Source: Nocardia aurea
GTDB taxonomy: Bacteria; Actinomycetota; Actinomycetes; Mycobacteriales; Mycobacteriaceae
Reading direction: 5' to 3'
Assembly: GCF_003123685.1 (NCBI RefSeq)
Contig: NZ_QCYJ01000084.1
Location: forward strand, 620,001-684,000
DNA: 64,000 bases
The position numbers and the translations under genes are program-made. The notes beneath the pieces were generated by a model. It was not told where the DNA came from. It was given only the letters and a program-made list of their open reading frames with translations, and made no database searches. Numbering within the stretch: the stretch's first letter is position 1; every line of letters starts with the position of its first letter. Positions 7,404 through 17,819 of this stretch are shown here, piece after piece.

Positions 7404-8855
7404 GTGCCTGCACAGTTGACCACGCGGGCCCAAGTCAACGGATATCGGTTCCTGCTCAAGCGCTATGAACACGCGCTGGTCCGGCGGGACGTGCGCATGC
7501 TGCACGATCCGATGCGTTCGCAGTCGCGGTCGCTACTCGTCGGCGCGGTGCTGGGTCTGCTGGTAGTGGCCGGCGCGGCGATCATGTCGTTCCTGCGGCC
7601 ACAGGGTTCCATCGACGACGCCAAGATCGTGATGGCCAAGGAGTCGGGCGCCCTGTATGCCGTGGTGGACGGCACCTTGCATCCGGTGCTCAACCTTGCC
7701 TCGGCGCGACTGATCACCCAGAGCAACGAATCGCCGACGTCGGTGAAGACCTCCAAACTCGGCGCGCTGCCGCGCGGCGCGATGCTCGGCATCCCCGGTG
7801 CGCCCGCCGCGCTGCCCGGGTCCTCCGCGGGGGATCGCTCGATCTGGACACTGTGCGACAGTGTCGCTCTGTCGAAATCCGGGAGCGCGGTCGGATCACC
7901 AGGCGCCGAGACCACCGTGATCGCCGGTCGACTGGAGACGAAGGCCGGCGCCGTGGCGCGCCCGACAGCGTCAGGAGAGGCGCTGCTGGTGACTCGCGCC
8001 GACAAGACCTATCTGCTGTTCGACGGCAAGCGCGCGGAGATCGATCCGAAGGATTCGGTGATCGCCGCGTCGCTGTCGTTGCGCGAGAAGAAGCCCCGCC
8101 CCATCAGTCCCGGACTGCTCAACGCGACCTCCCAGGTGCTGCCGATCGCGGTGCCGCAGATCGAGCGCGTCGGAGAGCCGGGACCGGGAAAACTGTCGAA
8201 TATTCCGGTGGGTGGGGTGATCCGGGTGCGCGGGGTGAACTCCGAGGATTTGTACGTGGTGCTCGCCGACGGCGTGCAGTCGATTTCGGCCTTCACCGCC
8301 GACGTCCTTCGCAACGCGAATTCCCAGGGGATGAGCGATATCACGACGGTTCCGCCGGATCGGCTGCTCGGTATTCCCTACGTGACCAGGCTCGCGGTCG
8401 ACCAATTCCCGAGTGGGACACCGAAGATTCTCGACGCCGAGGACGCCCCCGTCAGCTGCATGTCCTGGGAGAAGGGCGCCACGGACCCCGAGGCCACCGT
8501 CACCGTCCTGGCCGGACGCGCACTGCCGTTGCCCGATCACACGAAACCGGTCGAGATCGCGACCTCGGATGGTGTGAGAGACCGGGTGGACGCCGTCTAC
8601 ATTCCGCCGAGCACCGGTGAGTTCGTCCAGGTCACCGGCATGGATCCGGACAGCGTCCGCAAGGGCTCACTGTTCTATATCGCCGACAACGGCATTCGCT
8701 TCGGCATCCCGGATGCCCCCACCGCGGAGATCCTCGGCCTGGAGGCGAAACCGCGGCAGGCGCCGTGGCCGATCATCGGCGCGCTGGTACCCGGTCCGAC
8801 TCTGAGTCCGTCGGACGCCCTGGTCAGCCACGACGTCCTCCCCACCGGTCACTGA
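7404..8855 (+). CDS. eccB: ESX membrane component EccB (first ESX locus)
   Basis: The 483-residue product starts at GTG with a GGAGG site. It has the EccB signature: a short cytosolic segment (VNGYRFLLKR...ALVRRDVRMLHDP), one transmembrane helix (residues about 44-64), then a large extracytoplasmic domain with four repeats. EccB bridges the ESX inner-membrane complex into the periplasm. The domain carries the conserved HPVLNLASARLI and IPGAPAAL segments. It converges with eccA, with only 10 bases between the stops. The paralogue at 33090 shares the same N-terminal motif almost residue for residue. Confidence 0.92.
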   Translation: MPAQLTTRAQVNGYRFLLKRYEHALVRRDVRMLHDPMRSQSRSLLVGAVLGLLVVAGAAIMSFLRPQGSIDDAKIVMAKESGALYAVVDGTLHPVLNLASARLITQSNESPTSVKTSKLGALPRGAMLGIPGAPAALPGSSAGDRSIWTLCDSVALSKSGSAVGSPGAETTVIAGRLETKAGAVARPTASGEALLVTRADKTYLLFDGKRAEIDPKDSVIAASLSLREKKPRPISPGLLNATSQVLPIAVPQIERVGEPGPGKLSNIPVGGVIRVRGVNSEDLYVVLADGVQSISAFTADVLRNANSQGMSDITTVPPDRLLGIPYVTRLAVDQFPSGTPKILDAEDAPVSCMSWEKGATDPEATVTVLAGRALPLPDHTKPVEIATSDGVRDRVDAVYIPPSTGEFVQVTGMDPDSVRKGSLFYIADNGIRFGIPDAPTAEILGLEAKPRQAPWPIIGALVPGPTLSPSDALVSHDVLPTGH

Positions 8856-8865
8856 CCGGCGGCCG

Positions 8866-10683
8866 TCAGCGCAGGGTCGCCAGGACGTTGTCGAGTGCGT
8901 TCTGCATATCGACTGCCTCGATGCGCATGAGGACATCGGCGTCGACGCTGCTCAGATCGAGGGATTCATCGGTGGCCAAGCGGAATTCGCGCTCCTCCTC
9001 GGCCGCTTCGATGACATTGCGGACGAATCGGCCGTTGCCCGCGAGGTCGATGCCGCGGTGGGTGGCGCCGTTCTGGTCGGCGACCTCCCTCGCGTAGAGG
9101 ACCTCGCAGGCTTGGATCAACAGCGCGAGGGCCTCATCGGCGACATCGGAATCCCTCTTCTTGGCGATGAACTGGCCGATCTCGCCCAATTCCACGGGCG
9201 AATACGAATCGAACTTCACCCGTTTGGAGAAGCGCGACGCGAGACCGTCGTTGGAGGCGAGCAGCCGGTCGATCTCGCTCTCGTATCCCGCGATGATGAC
9301 CACCAGTCGATCGCGGTCGTCCTCCATGCGGGCCAGCAGGGTGTCGACGGCTTCCCGGCCGAAGGCGTCACCGCCGGAAAGCCCGGTCTGGATCAGCGTG
9401 TACGCCTCGTCGATGAACAGCACGCCGTCCATGGCGGTGTCGATCAGCTGTGACGTCTTGATCGCGGTGCTGCCCAGGTGCTGACCGACGAAGTCGGCGC
9501 GTTTGGCTTCGATCAAGTGATCGGTCTTCAAAAGGCCGAGCCCGCAATAGATCCTGGCGACGACGCGGGCTACGGTGGTCTTACCGGTACCGGGCGGGCC
9601 GGTGAACGCCAAGTGCTGACCGCGCGACACGCTGGCCATACCCTTCTCGGCGCGAATCTTGGACAGTTGCGCGGTGGCCTGGAGTTTGGCGACCTGGGTC
9701 TTGACCGCGGCCAAGCCGATCTGCTCGTCCAGCTCCTTGCGCGCGATCTCCAGAATGCGCTTGGCCTTGTCGTCGCGTTCCTCGCGCCCCATCTGATCGG
9801 TGGTCGGGGCCGAACCGGGATCCCAGCGATCGGTGCGGGCGTCGATCTGCTCTTTCGTGGTGACGGTGATGCGGTACTTACGATCCCGCATGGCCGCGGC
9901 ATTGGCCTCGAAATCGGGAGCCTCGGAGAACACCTTCTCGAACAGCGCCTGGGCCTCGGTCTCGTTGCCGTTCTCACGCAGGCACAGTCCGCGGCAGAAA
10001 CGCGCGGTGGTGGCCGCCGCGGGAATCGGGCCCGCCTCCGCCTGCTCCATGCGCCGGATCGCCTCACCGAACAGGCCGAGTTGGGCGCACGCGGTACCGA
10101 CCATCACGTGCGCGCCCGCGGCGAGGTACGGATCCTCCCACTCGGTGGACCCGTTCAGCACCGTCATCACATCCGGCCAGCGCTGGGTCTGGTAGTGCAG
10201 AACGGCACGGACATAGGCGCAGATGCGGTCGTCGATCGCCTTATCGGGTTGTGACAGCTGGGATTTTCGGTATCGGGCGAGTTCGTCGAGCACCCGTTCG
10301 GCCTCGTCGTGATCGCCGTCGTTGATCAACTGCGCCGCCTGCGCGAGCCAGATCTCGACGTATCCGGCCAGCGGATAGTCGATGTACTGACCGATGACGA
10401 AACGGCCCGCGAGCGCCCTCGGCGGCAGGCCGAGTCGGCGCTGCTCGCGGAACAGCGTGTTGGGGCTGCTCTTGAACAGGTTGAACAGCACTTCGCGGGT
10501 CAGCTCGCCCGCCGCGGCCCGGCCGAGCCAGGCGTCGCACATGCCGGGATCCCATTCGGTGGCCCTGGTGAACGCGAGCTTGGCATAGTCGAGGTCGCGG
10601 GCCGATTCCTGCCCGTCTATCACGATTCCCAGCGACAGGACGCCGGCGTCGAAGGCGCGTTGTGCTTGGCGATTGCCGGTCAT
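8866..10683 (-). CDS. eccA: ESX cytosolic AAA+ ATPase EccA
   Basis: The product is 605 residues. The N-terminal ~280 residues are TPR-like helices, and the C-terminal part is a CbxX/CfxQ AAA+ domain with Walker A GPPGTGKT (362-369) and Walker B GVLFIDEA. EccA acts in the cytosol, probably helping release EspG from PE-PPE substrates or assisting delivery of EspC/EspF-like substrates. It is found in ESX-1, -2, -3 and -5 but not in ESX-4, so it separates this locus from the second one. Transcription diverges from eccD. Confidence 0.92.
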   Translation of the reverse strand: MTGNRQAQRAFDAGVLSLGIVIDGQESARDLDYAKLAFTRATEWDPGMCDAWLGRAAAGELTREVLFNLFKSSPNTLFREQRRLGLPPRALAGRFVIGQYIDYPLAGYVEIWLAQAAQLINDGDHDEAERVLDELARYRKSQLSQPDKAIDDRICAYVRAVLHYQTQRWPDVMTVLNGSTEWEDPYLAAGAHVMVGTACAQLGLFGEAIRRMEQAEAGPIPAAATTARFCRGLCLRENGNETEAQALFEKVFSEAPDFEANAAAMRDRKYRITVTTKEQIDARTDRWDPGSAPTTDQMGREERDDKAKRILEIARKELDEQIGLAAVKTQVAKLQATAQLSKIRAEKGMASVSRGQHLAFTGPPGTGKTTVARVVARIYCGLGLLKTDHLIEAKRADFVGQHLGSTAIKTSQLIDTAMDGVLFIDEAYTLIQTGLSGGDAFGREAVDTLLARMEDDRDRLVVIIAGYESEIDRLLASNDGLASRFSKRVKFDSYSPVELGEIGQFIAKKRDSDVADEALALLIQACEVLYAREVADQNGATHRGIDLAGNGRFVRNVIEAAEEEREFRLATDESLDLSSVDADVLMRIEAVDMQNALDNVLATLR

Positions 10684-10805
10684 GCGGGTGAGCCCCCAAA
10701 GGCGACTGTTTCAGCGAGTTCTCGCTCAGCATACCGGGAGTGCGTGGGATAGATTGGGAGCGTTGCCAAGCAGGGACGCACGAAATGTAGGGAGTCTGCA
10801 CGCTC
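10684..10805. promoter_or_regulatory. Divergent eccA/eccD promoter region
   Basis: This 122-base divergent gap holds a -10-like TAGATT at 10750-10755 for eccD. On the minus strand it holds TATGCT (plus-strand AGCATA, 10728-10733) for eccA. Neither has a clear -35. The assignments are tentative. Confidence 0.33.
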
Positions 10806-12278
10806 GTGACCGAGTCGTCGACCAGTGGCTTGGGTGCCGCCGATCCGGAACTGTGCCGGGTATCGGTGATCGGAGGCAACACCCAGTTGGATCTGGGTCT
10901 GCCCGCGACGATTCCGATCGCCGCCTTCATCACCGACCTCGTCGAACTCATCGAGTCACGCAACCCGGATCTGACCGAGCGCGAAGAGGGCGCGCCGCTG
11001 CGGACGTCCCATTGGACATTGGCGAAGATCGGTCGCGACCCGATTCCGCCGGACCAGAATCTCACCGCCGCAGAGGTTTTCGATGGTGAGTTGCTGGTAT
11101 TGCGCTCGGTGACCGCGAAGGAGTCGCCCGCGCTGTTCGACGATGTGATCGACGCGGTATCGAAACTCACCACCGACACCTTCCGTAACTGGTCGGCGCG
11201 TGCGGCCGGATGGATGGGCGTCGTGCTCGCGCTCGTATCCTCGCTGGCTGCTGTCGGATTGCTGATCGCCGCGAAGCAGGACGGGGCTTCGTGGGCCATC
11301 GGCTTCGTCGCCCTCGGACCCGGCATCGCGGGACTGGCCGCCGCGGCTATCGCCATGCGCAGGTACCGGGCACGCATGCCCGCGGTGGCGCTTTCGCTGT
11401 ACGGCGTGCTGTTGTGCGCTGCCGCCGCACTGCTTTTCGTGCCGAACGGCATCGGTAGCCCTCATCTGATGTTCGCCGCGGTCGCCGCCCTGGTCGCCGC
11501 GGTCGCGGGGTACAGCGCGACCGGAGTCGGGGCGACCCTCACCTCGGCCACGGTGATGACGGTGCTGTTCGGCGGTGTCGCGGCGCTCGTGCGGATGGTA
11601 TGGGACATCGACGCGTCGAAGATCGCGGCGGGTGTCTTGGTCGCCGCGCTCATCATGATCGCGATGGCGCCGAGGCTTGCCGTCGCCGCGGCACGTCTGC
11701 CCGTACCGCCGGTGCCGACCGCTGGTGCCGCCATCGATCCCGCCGACCACGAGCCACGGCCGACGATCGAGGACATCGGCGCGATCGGCGCCACGGCGTT
11801 GCCGTCCGCGGCCGGACTCGAACTGCGCGCCAAGGTCGCCAACGAGTACCAGTCCGGTGTGATCATCGGCAGTGCCGTCGCGGCCGTGCTCTCCTCGGTG
11901 CTCGTCGCCGACCCGTTCGGGGCGGCGCGCTGGCAGGGCATCACGCTCGGACTGGTCATCGCGGTGATCCTGAGTCTGCGCGGACGCGCCTTCGCCGATC
12001 TCACCCAGTCGGCGACGCTGATCGGCGCGGGCGCGGTGGCCCTGCTCGCGGTGCTGGTCACCGTGGCGCTGGGGCATCCGTCCTGGCTCGTGCCGATGGC
12101 GGGCATTCTGCTGGTCATCGCCGCATCGATGGTGGCGTTCGGTGTGATCGGCCCGCATACCGAGATGTCACCGGTCACCAGACGGGCCGGGGAGATCTTC
12201 GAATACCTGCTGATCGTTACCGTGATTCCGCTGGTGCTATGGGTCATGGACCTGTATTCGGCAGCCAGGAACCTATGA
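10806..12278 (+). CDS. eccD: ESX membrane channel component EccD (first ESX locus)
   Basis: The 490-residue product starts at GTG. Residues about 15-105 form the ubiquitin-like cytosolic domain (RVSVIGGNTQLDLGLP...WTLAKIGRDPI...). They are followed by about eleven hydrophobic helices, with a charged loop near residues 300-330 rich in Pro, Asp and Glu. EccD forms the membrane vestibule of the ESX core. It is followed after 19 bases by mycP and then eccC, giving an eccD-mycP-eccC operon on the plus strand. Confidence 0.9.
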   Translation: MTESSTSGLGAADPELCRVSVIGGNTQLDLGLPATIPIAAFITDLVELIESRNPDLTEREEGAPLRTSHWTLAKIGRDPIPPDQNLTAAEVFDGELLVLRSVTAKESPALFDDVIDAVSKLTTDTFRNWSARAAGWMGVVLALVSSLAAVGLLIAAKQDGASWAIGFVALGPGIAGLAAAAIAMRRYRARMPAVALSLYGVLLCAAAALLFVPNGIGSPHLMFAAVAALVAAVAGYSATGVGATLTSATVMTVLFGGVAALVRMVWDIDASKIAAGVLVAALIMIAMAPRLAVAAARLPVPPVPTAGAAIDPADHEPRPTIEDIGAIGATALPSAAGLELRAKVANEYQSGVIIGSAVAAVLSSVLVADPFGAARWQGITLGLVIAVILSLRGRAFADLTQSATLIGAGAVALLAVLVTVALGHPSWLVPMAGILLVIAASMVAFGVIGPHTEMSPVTRRAGEIFEYLLIVTVIPLVLWVMDLYSAARNL

Positions 12279-12297
12279 CCGCGAGGTGTTATCGGCG

Positions 12298-13740
12298 ATG
12301 AGTCACCGCACCGGACCTCGACGTCGTGGTCGTGTGCTAACGCAGCTGGCGTGTGTCGTTGCGGTCATGGTCGGCCTCGGCGCGACCTGTGCTCCAGCCG
12401 GTGCCATCGGACCGCCGACCATCGACGAAGGCGCACTCGGCGCCGCGCTGGCGATCAACGCCAAGGGCGGCCCGCCCGAGGTGACCGAACAGCGCTCGAT
12501 ATGCGCCGAACCCTCGCTCGCGGGCAGCCCTCCGCGCGAGGCGCCGGAGGGCCAGCGCCTGCTCGATCTGCCCGCCGCCTGGCAATTCAGCCGCGGCGCC
12601 GGACAGAAGGTCGCTGTCATCGACACCGGTGTGAACCGGCATCCGCGCCTGCCGGCCCTGCAACCGGGCGGTGATTTCGTCTCCGATTCCGACGGCACCT
12701 CCGATTGTGACGGTCACGGCACCATCGTGGCGGGCCTCATCGCGGCGCGACCGAGTCTGGACGACGGATTCGCCGGGGTCGCGCCCGAAGCCGAGATCCT
12801 CACCATCCGCCAGTTGAGCGCCGCCTACGAGGCCAAGGACCGGGCGACCAACAACGATGTGCCGGGCAAAATCACCAGCGCCGGTTACGGCACCGTGCTC
12901 ACTCTGGCCGCCGCCGTGGTTCGCGCGGTCGACCTGGGCGCGACGGTGATCAACATCTCCGAAGTCGCCTGCGCCCCGGTCGGCGTCAACCCGTCCGACG
13001 GCGCGCTCGGCGCCGCGGTGAAATACGCCGACGACCGCAACGTCGTCGTGGTCGCCGCCGCTGGCAATCTCTCCCAGAACGGGTCGTGTGACGGTCAGAA
13101 CGAGGGCACCGGATGGGGTGCGGTGCGTACCACCGTGAGCCCGGCGTGGTTTTCACCGTATGTGCTCGCGGTGGCCTCGATCGATGCCAACGGCGCGCCG
13201 TCGGAATTCTCGCTCGGCGGGCCGTGGGTCGGGGTCGCGGCGCCCGGGCGCAATATCGTGTCGCTGGACAGCAGACCGGGCGGGACCGGCTTGGTCGACT
13301 CACAGCAGACCAGCGAGGGCACCGGGACCATCGACGGGACCAGTTTCGCCACCGCGTATGTCTCGGGTCTCGCCGCCCTGGTGCGGTCGCGATTCCCGGA
13401 ACTGTCGGCGCGACAGGTCGTCGATCGCATCGCCGCGACCGCGCACGCGCCGGGTAACGGCCGTGACGACCGGATCGGCCACGGACTCATCGATCCGCTC
13501 GCCGCGCTGACCGCGCAGTTGCCCGAGTCGCCGATCAGCGCGGGAGCCGATGTGGCACGGCGGATTCCGCCTCCTGCCGAGCCGCCGTACGTCGATCCGG
13601 CGCCGCGCAGGGTCGCCACCATCGGCTCGATCGCGCTGCTCGCCCTGTTGGGTATCGGCTACGCGTTGTCGATTCCCTACCGCCGAGAACGTGACCGGGA
13701 CGTCGACCCAGCCGCAGGCGACAGCGGGGAAGGACAGTAG
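12298..13740 (+). CDS. mycP: Mycosin MycP, membrane-anchored subtilisin-like protease (first ESX locus)
   Basis: The product is 480 residues. It has a signal peptide (RRR then a hydrophobic core ending near APAGA), a subtilase domain with Asp109 (IDTG), His140 (DGHGT) and Ser349 (GTSFA), and a C-terminal transmembrane helix (IGSIALLALLGIGYALSI) with a short cytosolic tail. Mycosins stabilise the ESX complex and process some substrates. ATG 12298 is preferred to the in-frame GTG 12286 because a GAGG site lies 11 bases before it and the signal peptide begins there. The eccC start follows the stop after five bases. Confidence 0.9.
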   Translation: MSHRTGPRRRGRVLTQLACVVAVMVGLGATCAPAGAIGPPTIDEGALGAALAINAKGGPPEVTEQRSICAEPSLAGSPPREAPEGQRLLDLPAAWQFSRGAGQKVAVIDTGVNRHPRLPALQPGGDFVSDSDGTSDCDGHGTIVAGLIAARPSLDDGFAGVAPEAEILTIRQLSAAYEAKDRATNNDVPGKITSAGYGTVLTLAAAVVRAVDLGATVINISEVACAPVGVNPSDGALGAAVKYADDRNVVVVAAAGNLSQNGSCDGQNEGTGWGAVRTTVSPAWFSPYVLAVASIDANGAPSEFSLGGPWVGVAAPGRNIVSLDSRPGGTGLVDSQQTSEGTGTIDGTSFATAYVSGLAALVRSRFPELSARQVVDRIAATAHAPGNGRDDRIGHGLIDPLAALTAQLPESPISAGADVARRIPPPAEPPYVDPAPRRVATIGSIALLALLGIGYALSIPYRRERDRDVDPAAGDSGEGQ

Positions 13741-13745
13741 GAGAC

Positions 13746-16700
13746 ATGGCCACCGAGGGTTTCGTGCGCAGGCCGCGAATAGCGCCGCCGAGGGCGCCGG
13801 GGGGAGAGGTGGCGCTGACCGCGCCGCCGGAGATTCCACGGCCGGTGCCCGCCGGGATTCTGATGAAGCTGATGCCGTTGGTGATGGTGGTCGCGGTTGT
13901 CGGCATGATCGCGATGATGGTCATGATGGGCCGCAATCTGCTGGCGAACCCCTTCATGATGATGTTCCCGATGATGATGCTGATGTCGATGGTCGGCATG
14001 ATGGCGGGGATGCGCGGCTCCGGCGGCCCGAAGAAGGCCGCGGAGCTCAACGAGGAACGTAAGGACTACTTTCGCTATCTCGATCAGGTCCGTCGTGATG
14101 TGCGCAAGACCGGGCGCGCGCAACTGGACGCCCTGTTGTGGAGTCATCCGTATCCGAGTGATCTCCAGTCGATCGCGGGTAGCAGGCGGATGTGGGAGCG
14201 TAGGCCCAACGATCCGGATTTCGGTCATGTGAGGGTCGGCGTCGGCGGGCACCGGCTGGCGACGAAATTGGCCAGGCCGGAGACAGGGCCGCTCGAAGAC
14301 CTGGAACCGGTCTCGACGGTCGCGCTACGGCGTTTCGTGCGCACCCATTCGGTGGTGCACAACCTGCCGACCGCGATCTCGTTGCGCGCATTCCCCGCGA
14401 TCAATGTCGAGGGCGACTCCGATCAGGCGCGCATGCTGGTGCGCGCGATGCTGATGGAGTTCACCACCTTTCACGGACCCGACCACACCGCGGTCGCCAT
14501 CATCTGCGCGGACCCGGACGCGCCCGCCTGGGCCTGGGCGAAATGGCTGCCGCACGTCCAGCATCCGGTCGACCGGGACGGTATGGGCTCGGCCAGGATG
14601 ATGTACCGCTCGCTGGCCGAGTTGGAGACCGCGATGGCCGCCGAACTGCTCGAACGCGGCCGTTTCATGCGTAACGCCCAGCCCACCGCGGGGCGTATCC
14701 ACCTGTTGGTCATCATCGACGACGGATTCGTCAGCGGTACCGAGCGGATCATCAGCGAGGCGGGTCTCGATTCCGTGACGGTGCTCGACCTCACCGCGCC
14801 CCAGGCCGGTCTCGCCGTGCGGCGCGGTCTGCAACTCGTGGTCGCCGACGGTATGGTCGCGGCGAAATCGGCTGCGGGCGTAGAGAAGTTCGCCTCGACC
14901 GACCGCGTCACCATCGCCGAGGCGCAGGCGCTGGCCAGGGATCTGGCCCGCTACCGGATCGCCACCGCCGCCCAGATCGTCAGCCTCGGCGACGAGACGA
15001 GGGCCGTGCCGGGTCTGATGGCGCTGCTGAAGATTCCGGACGCGGCGCAGGTCGACCCCGCGGTGGTCTGGCGACCGCGCAGCGACCGCGAGCGCCTCCG
15101 GGTGCCTATCGGCGTCACACCGGACGGCACCCCGGTGGAGATCGACATCAAGGAGTCCGCGGAGAACGGAATGGGCCCGCACGGGCTCTGCATCGGCGCC
15201 ACCGGCTCCGGAAAGTCGGAATTCCTTCGTACCCTTGTTCTTTCGATGGTCGCCACGCACTCGCCGGATCTGCTGAATCTGGTGCTCGTCGACTTCAAGG
15301 GCGGCGCGACCTTCCTCGGGTTGGAGTCGCTGCCGCATGTGGCAGCGGTCATCACCAACCTCGAGGAAGAACTCTCGATGGTCGACCGTATGAAGGACGC
15401 GCTTTCCGGCGAGATGAACCGTCGTCAGGAATTGCTGCGCGCGGCGGGTAATTTCGCCAATGTCACCGAATACGAGAAGGCTCGGGCCGCGGGCGCGCAG
15501 CTCGATCCGCTGCCCGCGCTGTTCGTCGTGGTCGACGAATTCTCCGAGTTGCTCTCGCAGAAACCGGATTTCGCGGACCTGTTCGTCATGATCGGTCGCC
15601 TCGGTCGCTCCCTGCGGGTACATCTGTTGCTGGCGTCACAGCGCTTGGAGGAGAACAAGCTACGCGGCCTGGACAGTCACCTGTCCTACCGGATCGGTCT
15701 GCGGACCTTCTCGGCGAACGAATCCCGCGCGGTGCTCGGCATCACCGACGCGTATCACCTGCCGAGTGTGCCCGGCTCCGGCTATCTGAAAAGCGATGCC
15801 GACGATCCGCTGCGATTCAATGCCGCCTATGTCTCCGGTCCGTACGTCTCCCCGCGCGGCAGTCAGCAGGTCGACGGACGAGTGGTCGGCGGTCAGATCC
15901 CGGTGGTGTTCACCGCGGCCGAGGTCGAGACGGCCGAGTCCGAGCTGCCGGTCGGTGAAAGGCTCGGCCCCGGCGGGCTTCCCGCGCTGCCGCCGCCGCC
16001 CGGCGCGACGGAACTCCCACCGCCGCCCGGTGAGGCGGTCCGGGCGACCGAAGCCGTGCCCGCGACGCTGCTCCAGGTCGTCGTACAGCGGCTGACCGGC
16101 CACGGACGTCCCGCGCACGAGGTATGGTTGCCCCCGCTGGACGAATCACCCTCGGTGGATATGCTGCTGCCCGATCCGGATTGGAAGTCCCCGGCCAATC
16201 GGCACGGCCAGCTGTGGATGCCCATCGGCGTCATCGACAAGCCGTACGAGCAGCGCCGTGACGTCCTCGTCATCGATCTTGCCGGGGCGCAGGGCAATCT
16301 CGCCGTGGTCGGTGGTCCGCAATCCGGCAAATCGACGACACTGCGCACCGTGATCATGGCCGCCGCGGCGACCCATACGCCGGAGCAGGTGCAGTTCTAC
16401 TGTCTCGATTTCGGCGGCGGCACCCTGACCGGGTTGGCGGGCCTTCCGCACGTCGGATCGGTGGCCGGGCGGCTCGAGGTCGACCGGGTGCGCCGGACCA
16501 TCGCCGAAATGGCCACACTGCTGCGTCAACGTGAGGAACGCTTCCGCGAACTCGGCATCGACACGATTCACGAATTCCGCAAGCGCAAGGCCAGATCGGC
16601 ACAACTGGGCGAGGCGGAGCGGATCGCGGATCCGCTCTCGGAGGATCTGTTCGGAGACGTATTCCTCGTCGTCGACGGTTGGCCGACTATTCGCGCCGAG

Positions 16701-17819
16701 TTCGACATGTTGGAGCCGACCCTCAACGCCCTGGCGGCGCAGGGCCTTTCCTATGGAATCCATCTCATGATCTCGGCCACTCGCTGGGCCGAGATCCGGC
16801 CCGCGGTCAAGGATCTCATCGGCACCCGGCTCGAATTGCGACTCGGTGACCCGGCCGATTCCGAAATGGACCGCCGTACCGCGGTACTGGTGCCGGTCGG
16901 GCGGCCCGGCCGTGGTCTGAATCCGGAGAAACTGCACATGCTCATCGCATTGCCGCGTCTGGATTCGGATTCCGCCGCGCAGACACTGTCCGAGGGAGTC
17001 GCGGCCGCCAAACGGGAACTCGAAGAGCTCTACGGTGGCAGGCGGGCACCGGAGGTCAGGATGCTGCCGCTGGAGCATCCGCGCGAACTGGTCCTCGCCG
17101 CGGTCGCGGCCCGCGGTATCGAGCTCGGGCCGACCCGCGTCGCGGTCGGCCTCGGGGAGTCGGAACTGCAGCCGCTGATCCTGGATTTCGATGCCTCGCC
17201 CCATTTCCTGGCCTTCGCCGACGTGGAATGCGGCAAGACCACGTTGCTGCGCAATATCGTTCTCGGCATCACGGAGAACTCCGACGCCGATCAGGCGCGA
17301 ATCATCCTGATCGACTACCGGCGCACCATGCTCGGGCTGATCGAGGGGGATCAGCTGGCGGGGTACTCCACCTCGTCGCAGACCTCGATCGGCATGATCA
17401 AGGAGGTCGCGGGATATCTGAACAAACGTATCCCCGGGTCGGATATCACCCCGCAGCAACTGCGCGACCGCAGTTGGTGGACCGGACCGGAAATCTACGT
17501 CGTGGTGGACGATTACGACATGGTGGCGACCAGTCAGAATCCCCTCGACCCGCTACTGGATTTCCTGCCGCAGGCACGCGATATCGGTCTGCACCTCATC
17601 GTGACCAGACGTTCCGGCGGCGCCGGACGCGCGCTGTACGACAAGGTGCTCGGGCGGATGAAGGATCTGTCGGTCGCCGCCCTGCTCATGAGCGCGCCCA
17701 AGGACGAAGGCAAGATCCTCGGTGACATCCGGGCGTCCAAATTGCCGCCGGGTCGTGGCACCTTGCTGACGAGAGGCGAACCGGAAATGGTGCAGATCGC
17801 CTATCTGCCGCCGAATTAG
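13746..17819 (+). CDS. eccC: ESX motor ATPase EccC, single fused chain (first ESX locus)
   Basis: The 1357-residue product has two Met-rich N-terminal transmembrane helices (about residues 37-88) and three FtsK/SpoIIIE-type ATPase domains. The Walker A sites are GATGSGKS (484-491), GGPQSGKS (856-863) and a degenerate third, ADVECGKT (1158-1165), in which the first Gly is Ala. The first domain has Walker B ending VVDEFSEL with a catalytic Glu. The second and third read VVDGW and VVDDY, so they lack it, as is usual for EccC. EccC powers secretion, and its C-terminal domains bind WXG100 substrates. ESX-1 splits this gene into eccCa and eccCb, whereas here it is one chain. Confidence 0.93.
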   Translation: MATEGFVRRPRIAPPRAPGGEVALTAPPEIPRPVPAGILMKLMPLVMVVAVVGMIAMMVMMGRNLLANPFMMMFPMMMLMSMVGMMAGMRGSGGPKKAAELNEERKDYFRYLDQVRRDVRKTGRAQLDALLWSHPYPSDLQSIAGSRRMWERRPNDPDFGHVRVGVGGHRLATKLARPETGPLEDLEPVSTVALRRFVRTHSVVHNLPTAISLRAFPAINVEGDSDQARMLVRAMLMEFTTFHGPDHTAVAIICADPDAPAWAWAKWLPHVQHPVDRDGMGSARMMYRSLAELETAMAAELLERGRFMRNAQPTAGRIHLLVIIDDGFVSGTERIISEAGLDSVTVLDLTAPQAGLAVRRGLQLVVADGMVAAKSAAGVEKFASTDRVTIAEAQALARDLARYRIATAAQIVSLGDETRAVPGLMALLKIPDAAQVDPAVVWRPRSDRERLRVPIGVTPDGTPVEIDIKESAENGMGPHGLCIGATGSGKSEFLRTLVLSMVATHSPDLLNLVLVDFKGGATFLGLESLPHVAAVITNLEEELSMVDRMKDALSGEMNRRQELLRAAGNFANVTEYEKARAAGAQLDPLPALFVVVDEFSELLSQKPDFADLFVMIGRLGRSLRVHLLLASQRLEENKLRGLDSHLSYRIGLRTFSANESRAVLGITDAYHLPSVPGSGYLKSDADDPLRFNAAYVSGPYVSPRGSQQVDGRVVGGQIPVVFTAAEVETAESELPVGERLGPGGLPALPPPPGATELPPPPGEAVRATEAVPATLLQVVVQRLTGHGRPAHEVWLPPLDESPSVDMLLPDPDWKSPANRHGQLWMPIGVIDKPYEQRRDVLVIDLAGAQGNLAVVGGPQSGKSTTLRTVIMAAAATHTPEQVQFYCLDFGGGTLTGLAGLPHVGSVAGRLEVDRVRRTIAEMATLLRQREERFRELGIDTIHEFRKRKARSAQLGEAERIADPLSEDLFGDVFLVVDGWPTIRAEFDMLEPTLNALAAQGLSYGIHLMISATRWAEIRPAVKDLIGTRLELRLGDPADSEMDRRTAVLVPVGRPGRGLNPEKLHMLIALPRLDSDSAAQTLSEGVAAAKRELEELYGGRRAPEVRMLPLEHPRELVLAAVAARGIELGPTRVAVGLGESELQPLILDFDASPHFLAFADVECGKTTLLRNIVLGITENSDADQARIILIDYRRTMLGLIEGDQLAGYSTSSQTSIGMIKEVAGYLNKRIPGSDITPQQLRDRSWWTGPEIYVVVDDYDMVATSQNPLDPLLDFLPQARDIGLHLIVTRRSGGAGRALYDKVLGRMKDLSVAALLMSAPKDEGKILGDIRASKLPPGRGTLLTRGEPEMVQIAYLPPN

